Of a stretch of 8,324 nt of DNA, positions 1 through 5,405 are shown one piece after another. The notes beneath the pieces are model-generated. The model had not been told where the DNA came from. It saw nothing but the letters and a program-made list of their open reading frames with translations, and ran no database searches. A program made the translations under genes and the position numbers. The stretch comes from Gemmatimonadota bacterium (lineage in GTDB: Bacteria > GCA-2686955): positions 1 through 8,324 of the forward strand of contig JALXCG010000101.1 in assembly GCA_026991065.1 (NCBI GenBank), read 5' to 3'. Numbering within the stretch: position 1 is the stretch's first letter; each line of letters begins with the position of its first letter.

Positions 1-2
1 AC

Positions 3-566
3 GGCTGCGGCGTGGGCACCCCCTACATCGACCCGCGCGCGCAGGCGTGTGATTTCTCCTGCGACGGTCTGCAATGCGTTCTCGCCTGCCCCACCGGCGC
101 CCTGACCCATCACCTTGATTATCCCCATCAAGCCGAGATGGGGGTGGCCGTGGTCCAGGCCCCGGAGCGTTGTCTGGCGGCCCAGGGAAGGGGTTTCAAA
201 GGGATCGCGCGCGGCCCCGCTTTCGACGGCAAACTGCGCTACAGCGAGATCGACCGCTGGAACCCGATTCCGCTGCGCGAGCACCCCTACGACCTGGAGA
301 GCTGCGATCTCTGTGTGCGCCAGTGCCCGATCGAGGAGCGCATCGCCATGTGCGACGCGGGCACACCGCCATCTGGTGACGAACGTCAATGCCCGCCCCG
401 GCATGCCATTCAGATGCGGCCTCAAGGTCTGGTGGATGGACGTCCCGCGTTTCTGCCGGAGGTGCTGGAAGGGTGCGTCGGCTGCGGAGTCTGCGAGATG
501 GTCTGTCCGCTCGACACACCGGCGATCGTGATCACGGGCTGGCCTGGATCGGGGAGGATGGCATGA
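3..566 (+). CDS. nosG: NosG: NapG/MauM-type polyferredoxin of the nos operon, 5' end missing
   Basis: This is the C-terminal ~187 residues of a NapG-like protein that carries several [4Fe-4S] clusters and hands electrons from the NosH membrane partner towards periplasmic nitrous oxide reduction. The reading frame is open to the left edge, so the start, the Tat/Sec signal and the first cluster are outside the window; the GTG at 12 is internal. Numbering from that GTG, the family signature GTPYIDPRA is at 2-10. A cluster motif C13-x3-C17-x4-C22-x3-C26-P follows, then CPTGAL. Further cysteines are at 98, 101, 105, 114 and 127, and a classic C155-x2-C158-x2-C161-x3-C165-P motif is near the end. 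The phrases RWNPIP and HPYDLESCDLC are typical of NosG rather than of periplasmic nitrate reductase NapG (from memory of the family). It overlaps nosH by 4 nt (ATGA), which indicates coupled translation. The NosG rather than NapG call rests mainly on the downstream nosFLY genes. Confidence 0.9.
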   Translation, partial: GCGVGTPYIDPRAQACDFSCDGLQCVLACPTGALTHHLDYPHQAEMGVAVVQAPERCLAAQGRGFKGIARGPAFDGKLRYSEIDRWNPIPLREHPYDLESCDLCVRQCPIEERIAMCDAGTPPSGDERQCPPRHAIQMRPQGLVDGRPAFLPEVLEGCVGCGVCEMVCPLDTPAIVITGWPGSGRMA

Positions 567-1534
567 GTTCGTTGAAACAATCCCTGGCGCTTCTGTTTGG
601 GCGCACACCAACCCGGCCCGATCCGGCAAGCTTCAGCCCGGAAGCGGCTGAGATCCATCAGCAGCAGTCGCGCCGCCGCACCCGCGAAGAACACAATCAC
701 ATCCTTGAGGAGCGGCGGCGAAAGCGGGAGGAGCCGCAAAGGTGGCGGCGGCGGCGCTGGGCGGTGCTGCTCCTGGTCAATCTGCTTTTCGCTCTCTCCT
801 ATCGGCTGGATATCCAACTGGTCGAAGGGGCACTGACCGGTTCGCGCTTTGTCGGTTTTCACATGGCGGACCTGAATTCCGCATTGCAGGTGATGCTGGC
901 GTTCAAGCAGGTGCTGATCAACCTGCTGATCGGCACGGTCACGGTCTTTATCGCCTGGTGGCTGCTCGGTGGCCGCACTTTCTGCAGTTGGGTCTGCCCC
1001 TACCATCTCCTTGGCGAGTTGGCGGAGATGCTACACCTGAAGCTGAGGAGCCGGGGCTGGGCGATGAACATCACCTTTGACCGGCGCACCCGAACCTGGC
1101 TCTGGTTGACCTTCGCTCTGCTCGCTTTCATCACCAGCTTCACGGTCTACGAGACGATCTCCCCCACCGGCATTGTCAGTCGCGCTCTGGTCTACGGGCC
1201 CGGGTTGGCGCTCATCTGGGTAGGGATGCTTCTGCTTTTCGAGATCTTTGTCTCGCGTCGGGCGTGGTGCCGCTACGCCTGCCCCATCGGCCTGACCTAT
1301 GGCCTGGTCGGCGCGACCTCACCGATGAAGGTGCAGTACCACCTCGCCTCCTGCTTTCACGATGGCGCCTGCCGCAAGGTCTGCCTGGTGCCGCATGTGC
1401 TGGATCTGACCAAGCCGAAGCGGGCCACCGAGGCGATCACCGACCTGGGAGCCGACTGCACCCGCTGCGGCCGCTGTGTCGATGTCTGCCCGACTGCATC
1501 TCTACAGTACAAATTCAAAGGACTGGGAAAGTGA
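563..1534 (+). CDS. nosH: NosH: NapH-type membrane ferredoxin (quinol oxidation partner of NosG)
   Basis: A 323-residue NapH-family inner-membrane protein that, with NosG, is thought to move electrons from menaquinol to the nitrous oxide reduction pathway. Residues 1-65 are cytoplasmic, very rich in Arg and Glu and possibly helical. Four hydrophobic segments follow at about 66-80, 116-137, 178-195 and 210-231. The two NapH hallmark motifs are CSWVCP (C141, C145) and CRYACP (C236, C240), each just after a membrane segment. C264, C270 and C274 lie before a C-terminal cytoplasmic cluster C299-x2-C302-x2-C305-x3-C309-P. The start at 563 is chosen because a strong ribosome site, GGGGAGG at 551-557, precedes it and it overlaps the nosG stop as ATGA. 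The frame stays open further upstream, but that is shadow sequence inside nosG. The long charged N-terminal stretch is larger than I would expect for E. coli NapH. Confidence 0.93.
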   Translation: MSSLKQSLALLFGRTPTRPDPASFSPEAAEIHQQQSRRRTREEHNHILEERRRKREEPQRWRRRRWAVLLLVNLLFALSYRLDIQLVEGALTGSRFVGFHMADLNSALQVMLAFKQVLINLLIGTVTVFIAWWLLGGRTFCSWVCPYHLLGELAEMLHLKLRSRGWAMNITFDRRTRTWLWLTFALLAFITSFTVYETISPTGIVSRALVYGPGLALIWVGMLLLFEIFVSRRAWCRYACPIGLTYGLVGATSPMKVQYHLASCFHDGACRKVCLVPHVLDLTKPKRATEAITDLGADCTRCGRCVDVCPTASLQYKFKGLGK

Positions 1535-1535
1535 A

Positions 1536-2399
1536 TTGATCCAGTTTAGCGCGGTCAAGAAGAGTTTTCGGCGCACCGACGTATTGCGCGGCATCGACCT
1601 GCAGCTCGCCACCGGCGATCGGGTCGCCCTGGTCGGTTCCAACGGGGCGGGCAAGACCACTCTGGTGCGCGCGCTGCTCGGGCAGTACACGCACCAGGGG
1701 AAGATCCTGGTGGATGGTCTGCTGCCGCGGGAACGGCGGCGCGAGGTGTTGCGCCGAATCGGCTTTGTGCCGCAACTCCCGCCACCTCTCAAGATGACGG
1801 TGGAGCAGTTGGTCCAGTTCGCCGCCGATCTCTGTGGCGTGCGGCCGGAAGAGCTGTATGCCCCCGCCGAGGCGCTCGGCCTGCGCATCGGCGACCTCCG
1901 CAACCGCGTTTTTGTGCGCCTCTCCGGCGGTGAAAAGCAGAAACTCTTGATCGGCATCGCACTGGGGCGCGCGCCCGAGATCCTGATCATGGATGAGCCC
2001 GCGGCAAACCTCGACCCGGAAGCGCGCCAGGTCTTTTTCCAGCTTCTCGCCGAGCGGCTGGAGCGAGTTACGATGATCATCTCCAGCCACCGGTTGGATG
2101 AGGTGGCCGCTCTGGTCAACCGCGTGGTCGAGTTGGACCACGGACGCATTGTTCTCGACGACCACGTCGACGATCAGGTCGACCTTGCCGGTCTGCTGGA
2201 GTGCCGGGTGCGAATCGCCCGGGACCATGCCGCCTTCGGCAAGGCGATCCGCAAGTGGGGTTTCGCGCCGGATGGCGATGAGGGCTCCTGGCGGGGTCGG
2301 ATTGCCGGTCCCGATCGTCTGCGTTTCCTCGGTGTCCTCTCCCGTTATGCCGGCCTGCTTCAAGGGCTGGAGATGCGAGAATCAAATCATGTTGAATAG
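1536..2399 (+). CDS. nosF: NosF: ABC transporter ATPase for NosZ copper-sulfide centre maturation
   Basis: A 287-residue cytoplasmic ATPase that pairs with the NosY permease; in characterised systems NosDFY supports assembly of the CuZ copper-sulfide site of nitrous oxide reductase. All ABC motifs are present: Walker A GSNGAGKT (34-41), Q-loop Gln80, signature LSGGEKQ (129-135), Walker B ILIMDEPA (149-156), D-loop NLD (158-160) and switch His185. About 75 residues follow the core, as is common in NosF. The start is uncertain. The TTG at 1536, one base after the nosH stop, gives MIQFSAVKKSF, the usual distance to the first ABC strand; a GGGAAAG stretch lies just upstream. In-frame ATG 1482 and GTG 1476 are alternatives but add residues that look like shadow of the NosH ferredoxin domain. 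The stop overlaps the nosL start by 11 nt. Function is confident from context; on sequence alone it could be any drug/copper-type ABC ATPase. Confidence 0.92.
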   Translation: MIQFSAVKKSFRRTDVLRGIDLQLATGDRVALVGSNGAGKTTLVRALLGQYTHQGKILVDGLLPRERRREVLRRIGFVPQLPPPLKMTVEQLVQFAADLCGVRPEELYAPAEALGLRIGDLRNRVFVRLSGGEKQKLLIGIALGRAPEILIMDEPAANLDPEARQVFFQLLAERLERVTMIISSHRLDEVAALVNRVVELDHGRIVLDDHVDDQVDLAGLLECRVRIARDHAAFGKAIRKWGFAPDGDEGSWRGRIAGPDRLRFLGVLSRYAGLLQGLEMRESNHVE

Positions 2400-3024
2400 A
2401 TCAGCTCGTTTTCCCCGAGTGGCCCTGCTTTTCGGCGCGCTGCTCCTGCTTGCCTCCTGCGGCCCCAAAGAGGAGACCGGCCCCGGCGAGGTCCACTGGG
2501 ATCGTGAAGTCTGCGAACGCTGCCGAATGGCGTTGAGTGACCCGCACTACTCCGCACAGGTGCGCGGCGGACCCGCCACCGAACGCACGCGGCTCTATCT
2601 TTTCGACGACCTCGGCTGCGCCGTTTTGTGGCTCGATGGCCAGGATTGGAAAGAGGATCCGCGGACCGAGATCTGGGTCAACGATTGCGAGACCGGGACC
2701 TGGCTCGACGCCCGCAAGGCGCACTACCTGACCGGCAAAGTTACACCGATGGATTTCGGACTCGGCGCTCGCCCGGCCACCACTCCCGGCGCAACGCTGA
2801 CCTACAACGAGGCCGTGGCGCACATCTATGAGATGCGGGAGCGAAAGAAGGCCAAAAAAGCCGGAATGGCTGCGCCCATGCAGCAACAAGGCGAAGATGC
2901 TGCATCCACCCAGCCCGCTGAATCGGAGATCGATTGGCCCGCGCCAGTACCGGCACCGAGCCGCGACCACTCGACGGCGGCTACTCTCGAACACCTCTCC
3001 GCCCCCGCGGAGGAGCAGGAATGA
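2389..3024 (+). CDS. nosL: NosL: outer-facing lipoprotein copper chaperone
   Basis: A 211-residue NosL-family protein, proposed to bind Cu(I) and deliver it to the NosDFY/NosZ assembly line. A short signal peptide ends in the lipobox LASC, with lipidated Cys24. The copper site is seen as C42-x2-C45-x-M47 in the phrase CERCRMALSDPHYSAQ; the Met is the characteristic ligand of the family. The folded domain runs to about residue 148, including DDLGCAVLW, a conserved-looking TPMDFG (Met121) and a closing NEAVAHI helix. Residues 150-211 form a tail that is first Lys-rich, then Gln/Glu/Pro/Ala-rich and probably disordered, longer than I expect for NosL. The start at 2389 is chosen because it places the signal peptide correctly; it overlaps the nosF stop by 11 nt and has only a weak GGAG about 15 nt upstream, suggesting coupled translation. 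It overlaps nosY by 4 nt. Confidence 0.92.
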   Translation: MLNRSARFPRVALLFGALLLLASCGPKEETGPGEVHWDREVCERCRMALSDPHYSAQVRGGPATERTRLYLFDDLGCAVLWLDGQDWKEDPRTEIWVNDCETGTWLDARKAHYLTGKVTPMDFGLGARPATTPGATLTYNEAVAHIYEMRERKKAKKAGMAAPMQQQGEDAASTQPAESEIDWPAPVPAPSRDHSTAATLEHLSAPAEEQE

Positions 3025-3848
3025 ACCAACTCCTGCGCATGGCCCGGGCCGACATGGCTGAATCCCTTCGGGCCCGGTGGTTCTTCGTCTACACCGTGGT
3101 CTTCGGCGGCATCATGGTGGGGCTCTTCGCCTCCGGGCTGACTGAATCCCGCATCATGGGGTTCACCGGTCTCTCCCGACTTCTGGTCACCTATATCCAG
3201 ATCACCCTGGCGATCCTGCCCATCTTCATGCTGATCACCACCGTTCGCTCTGTGGTCGGAGACCGTGAGGCGGGAATCTACGAGTACATGCTCTCTCTCC
3301 CCGTGAGCCTGAACGCATGGTATTGGGGCAAGCTGCTCGGTCGCTTCATCATCGTCTACCTACCGGTGATGGTCGCCATGCTCCTGGCGGTCGCCTGGGG
3401 CGCGTTCAAGGGAGTGGCCATTCCCTGGGGCCAAGTGCTGCTCTACACCGCTCTGCTGGCCGCCTTGATCTGCTGCTTCCTCGGCATCGGAATGTTGATC
3501 TCCACCCTGGCCCGCTCCACCGACGTGGCGCAGGGGGCGGCATTTCTCATCTGGCTTTTTCTCCTGCTCTTTCTCGACCTGATTCTGCTCGGCGTTCTCA
3601 TCCAGGAGGGGCTGCCGGCCGAGATGGTTGTCACCATCGCCCTTGCCAATCCTTTGCAAGCATTCCGCACCGCGGCCATGCTCCTCCTCGATCCGCAGCT
3701 GGTGCTACTGGGCCCCTCCGCGTACCTGATTCTCGATCTCTTCGGACGGACCGGCTATTTGGTTTGGGCGGTTTTCTACCCATCGACCCTTGGTCTGCTG
3801 GGCGCCGCCACCGGCTACTGGATCTTCCGCCGCGGCGACCTGTCGTGA
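3021..3848 (+). CDS. nosY: NosY: ABC transporter permease for NosZ maturation
   Basis: A 275-residue polytopic membrane protein, the permease half of the NosFY transporter (ABC-2 type). About six hydrophobic segments can be seen: roughly 20-40, 53-75, 106-127, 138-162, 170-194 and 245-268. The hallmark VVGDREAGIYEYMLSLPVS (78-96) is the cytoplasmic coupling stretch shared with NosY and other ABC-2 permeases, and LANPLQAFR (208-216) is typical NosY. The start at 3021 is fixed by a strong ribosome site GGAGGAG (3009-3015) five bases upstream and by the ATGA overlap with the nosL stop; an in-frame upstream extension to 2934 only shadows the nosL tail. The length matches the family. It is the last gene of the operon here, so nosD, nosZ and any cytochrome genes must be upstream of the window or elsewhere. 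Confidence 0.92.
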   Translation: MNQLLRMARADMAESLRARWFFVYTVVFGGIMVGLFASGLTESRIMGFTGLSRLLVTYIQITLAILPIFMLITTVRSVVGDREAGIYEYMLSLPVSLNAWYWGKLLGRFIIVYLPVMVAMLLAVAWGAFKGVAIPWGQVLLYTALLAALICCFLGIGMLISTLARSTDVAQGAAFLIWLFLLLFLDLILLGVLIQEGLPAEMVVTIALANPLQAFRTAAMLLLDPQLVLLGPSAYLILDLFGRTGYLVWAVFYPSTLGLLGAATGYWIFRRGDLS

Positions 3849-3859
3849 CGCAAAGAGAA

Positions 3860-3896
3860 TGGCCGCGACAGGCTCCCGGGGGAGCCGCCGCGGCCA
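3860..3896. terminator. Two-part hairpin in the convergent gap after nosY; likely shared terminator
   Basis: The arms TGGCCGCG (3860-3867) and CGCGGCCA (3889-3896) pair over 8 bp. Inside them GGCTCC (3871-3876) pairs with GGAGCC (3881-3886) around a CGGG loop. The two stems are separated by a small 3/2-nt internal loop. Reading the minus strand, the bases after the hairpin are TTCTCTTT, a weak U-rich tract, so it best fits the end of the metalloprotease transcript. Reading + after nosY, no U tract follows. The structure begins 11 nt past the nosY stop and 32 nt past the end of the minus-strand gene. Confidence 0.6.
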
Positions 3897-3927
3897 CATT
3901 CAACTTGAAAGCTACTTGATCAAGCGA

Positions 3928-4509
3928 TCAATAGAGGTACTGGATGCCGGCGATATCGTCGGACTGCGGCACGCGCTTCGAAACGCCCATGCCGATCGAC
4001 CACCACATCACCGCATTGGGATCGTCGGAGTGCCCGAGACCAAGCTGATGCCCGACCTCGTGCAGAATCACCGATTCCATGTCGATCTGGGTCCACCAGG
4101 GATCTTCGGGACCGCAATTCCAGTTCTGGTTGATGTCGATCTTCACATCGGAATCACGCTTGCCGTTGTACATGTTGAAGGTAGTTTGTCCCAACACGCC
4201 GACATCGTTGATCTCGCGGAAGAAGATCCCGTTGATGCCATCGGGAACACCATAGATGGGACCGTTCCAGCCACCGGCCCGCCACCTGAAGGAATTGTTG
4301 GGAACCGCGTTCCAGGAGAGATAGGCGCGCTTGGACGTGCCGGTGTACTCGCTCAGACCGGCACAGGCGTCCAGCGTGCTGGTTTCATCCCCGTAGACCG
4401 GCACCGGAATCTGGCTGGCGCTGTAGGGCGTGCCGAAAGTTGTGAAAGCATAGACCGGGAGCGCAGTCAGGAGCGAAGCGGCTCCCACGACGCTGAGCAG
4501 TTTCTTCAT
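3928..4509 (-). CDS. Secreted matrixin-like (M10-type) zinc metalloprotease
   Basis: A 193-residue exported zinc protease. A Sec signal peptide ends at about residue 21 (ALPVYA, then FTTFG). The catalytic helix HEVGHQLGLGH supplies His150, Glu151, His154 and His160, followed by Ser-Asp. The Met-turn follows as NAVMWW (Met168), and the C-terminus DDIAGIQYLY is the usual closing helix of matrixins. This is a minimal enzyme: there is no pro-domain with a PRCGxPD cysteine switch, no C-terminal haemopexin or peptidoglycan-binding domain and no sorting tail. The only two cysteines of the mature part, C49 and C132, could form a disulphide. The start at 4509 is supported by GAGGA at 4517-4521, seven bases before it, and by the signal peptide; a longer in-frame extension has no such support. 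It follows the other secreted gene by 13 nt, so the two are cotranscribed. Substrate is unknown; cell-surface or secreted protein processing is the general role. Confidence 0.88.
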   Translation of the reverse strand: MKKLLSVVGAASLLTALPVYAFTTFGTPYSASQIPVPVYGDETSTLDACAGLSEYTGTSKRAYLSWNAVPNNSFRWRAGGWNGPIYGVPDGINGIFFREINDVGVLGQTTFNMYNGKRDSDVKIDINQNWNCGPEDPWWTQIDMESVILHEVGHQLGLGHSDDPNAVMWWSIGMGVSKRVPQSDDIAGIQYLY

Positions 4510-4522
4510 GGGATCATCCTCG

Positions 4523-5047
4523 CTATTCGGAAAGGTGGGTGATGCGGTTTTCGAGGTGGCGAACGAAATCGGCTTCGCTCTGCCCAGTGCGCTCGACAAT
4601 GCCCTGCTCATTGATCAGGTACTGCCCCTGGCCCCAGTAGGCCACGTTGCTCATGTACTGGCCCTCGACATTGTCCCACAGAAAAACGACCATCCGCTGG
4701 CCGTTCTGCCCCAGAGCCGGAGCCCCCGGAACCATGGTCTCCACCCCATCGAGGCGCCCGCCGGGGCCGAAGATGGTGATATTCTCTGCGGCATCCTGCC
4801 CCTTGAGCGAACGCTCCACATGCAATGTGGCCGTGGTGTAGACCACATCGCCGTCCGCGTTTGCCAGATTCCAGGCAGTATCCGTAGCGACCACTTCACC
4901 GACCACGATCCGGTCCACTTGACTGACCATCTCATCGAGTGTCTTCTTGACGATGCTGGTCGCATTCGCCTGCCCGGCCAGCAGGAGAAGAGAAGATGCC
5001 AGGCCGGCGGCAAGGCCCCGGCGAAGCATCTGGAAGCGCTTGTGCAT
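4523..5047 (-). CDS. Secreted protein of unknown function, cotranscribed with the matrixin protease
   Basis: A 174-residue exported protein with a clear Sec signal peptide: Arg-rich start, hydrophobic 12-25, cleavage probably after AGQANA at residue 29. No enzyme motif is visible and I cannot name a Pfam family. The sequence pattern resembles small secreted proteins that I recall annotated as hypothetical beside M10-type proteases in several phyla. It opens with a helix containing DEMVSQVDRIVVGEVV, then a beta-rich part with TTATLHVERSLKG, TIFGPGGRLDG, a GAP motif, VVFLW and finally GQGQYLI before a C-terminal helix. Mature cysteines are absent. The start at 5047 is chosen for the signal peptide and for GGAGAG (5052-5057) four bases upstream; the frame is open to a GTG at 5131 but that extension has no convincing ribosome site. 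Being first in a two-gene operon suggests it acts with the protease, for example as inhibitor, chaperone or substrate (inference). Confidence 0.8.
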   Translation of the reverse strand: MHKRFQMLRRGLAAGLASSLLLLAGQANATSIVKKTLDEMVSQVDRIVVGEVVATDTAWNLANADGDVVYTTATLHVERSLKGQDAAENITIFGPGGRLDGVETMVPGAPALGQNGQRMVVFLWDNVEGQYMSNVAYWGQGQYLINEQGIVERTGQSEADFVRHLENRITHLSE

Positions 5048-5057
5048 TGTGCTCTCC

Positions 5058-5084
5058 AAAAAAAGGTCCGCGTACCCCGCGGAC
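5058..5084 (-). terminator. Terminator-like hairpin plus U7 in the leader of the minus-strand operon
   Basis: On the minus strand GTCCGCG (5084-5078) and CGCGGAC (5072-5066) form a 7-bp GC-rich stem with a GGGTA loop. One C follows, then seven T residues (5064-5058), which run directly into the GGAGAG ribosome site of the secreted-protein gene. This has the form of an intrinsic terminator. Because it lies upstream of the first gene of the operon, it may act as a leader attenuator or end a short leader RNA. Alternatively the U-run could be a ribosomal protein S1 landing site and the hairpin a translational element. Confidence 0.55.
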
Positions 5085-5332
5085 TGAGGCTGAATCGATG
5101 CTGACCAGAATGGCAGCCCGATCGGAACCACTCTTGGTATTGGGGGGGAATATCGGCATCGAGCGAGTCATCGATCCAGTAGTTCATCTAAATCTCTAAC
5201 ACAGTTTCGGCCATTCCTCCACAATCCGCCGCCAAACTTTGCCGCGCTGGCCGGCCGCCCGGACCATTTACATTCGCCCGCATTCACGCCCGGAACGGCG
5301 GCGGCAGGTGTACGGCCGGCGTAGAAAAAGGT

Positions 5333-5338
5333 TATACT
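5333..5338 (+). promoter_or_regulatory. Candidate -10 box for the lamin-tail gene
   Basis: TATACT differs from the sigma-70 consensus TATAAT at one base and lies 68-73 nt before the start codon. The sequence at the expected -35 distance (around 5309-5316) is GTACGG-like and a poor match, so either the promoter depends on an activator or another sigma factor is used. This is inference from sequence only. Confidence 0.35.
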
Positions 5339-5342
5339 GGTG

Positions 5343-5364
5343 AACTCTGGATAGCCCCAGAGTT
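5343..5364 (+). repeat. Perfect 8-bp inverted repeat at the predicted 5' end of the lamin-tail mRNA
   Basis: AACTCTGG (5343-5350) pairs perfectly with CCAGAGTT (5357-5364) across a 6-nt loop. It starts 5 nt after the candidate -10 box, so the transcript would begin within or just before the stem. It could be an mRNA-stabilising 5' stem, or a palindromic operator for a regulator. No U tract follows, so it is not an intrinsic terminator. Confidence 0.45.
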
Positions 5365-5405
5365 TCCACTCCTGGAACCACAAGACTTCTTCGACGGAGG
5401 CAAGC

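Larger units (their letters stand above)
5048..5405. other. Divergent intergenic region between the protease operon and the lamin-tail gene
   Basis: This 358-nt stretch has no convincing protein-coding gene. It holds the minus-operon leader with its terminator-like hairpin and a G7 run at 5143-5149. On the minus strand there is a tiny reading frame MAETVLEI preceded by GGAGGA (near 5220-5188), and an immediately following ATG at 5187 that opens a frame running into the secreted-protein gene. GC-rich sequence without visible signals fills about 5220-5325. The candidate -10 box and 5' hairpin of the lamin-tail gene are at 5333-5364. I find no clear -35 box for either direction. Confidence 0.5.

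Noticed and set aside
389-562. 58-codon upstream extension of nosH
   Set aside because: It is out-of-frame shadow of nosG; the ATG at 563 has a strong ribosome site and a typical overlap.
1515-2363. Long minus-strand open frames opposite nosF
   Set aside because: The + strand carries every ABC ATPase motif; the antisense frames have no ribosome site or family features.
2098-2388. 97-codon upstream extension of nosL
   Set aside because: It would bury the lipoprotein signal peptide in the middle of the protein and shadows nosF.
3916-3931. FNR-like sequence TTGAT...ATCAA near the end of the metalloprotease gene
   Set aside because: The spacer is 6 nt instead of the 4 nt of an FNR/NNR box, and it lies over a stop codon between convergent genes, where no promoter is expected.
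3790-4542. A 250-codon + strand open frame across nosY end and the metalloprotease
   Set aside because: It starts inside nosY in another frame and runs antisense to a gene with a complete zinc-protease active site and signal peptide.
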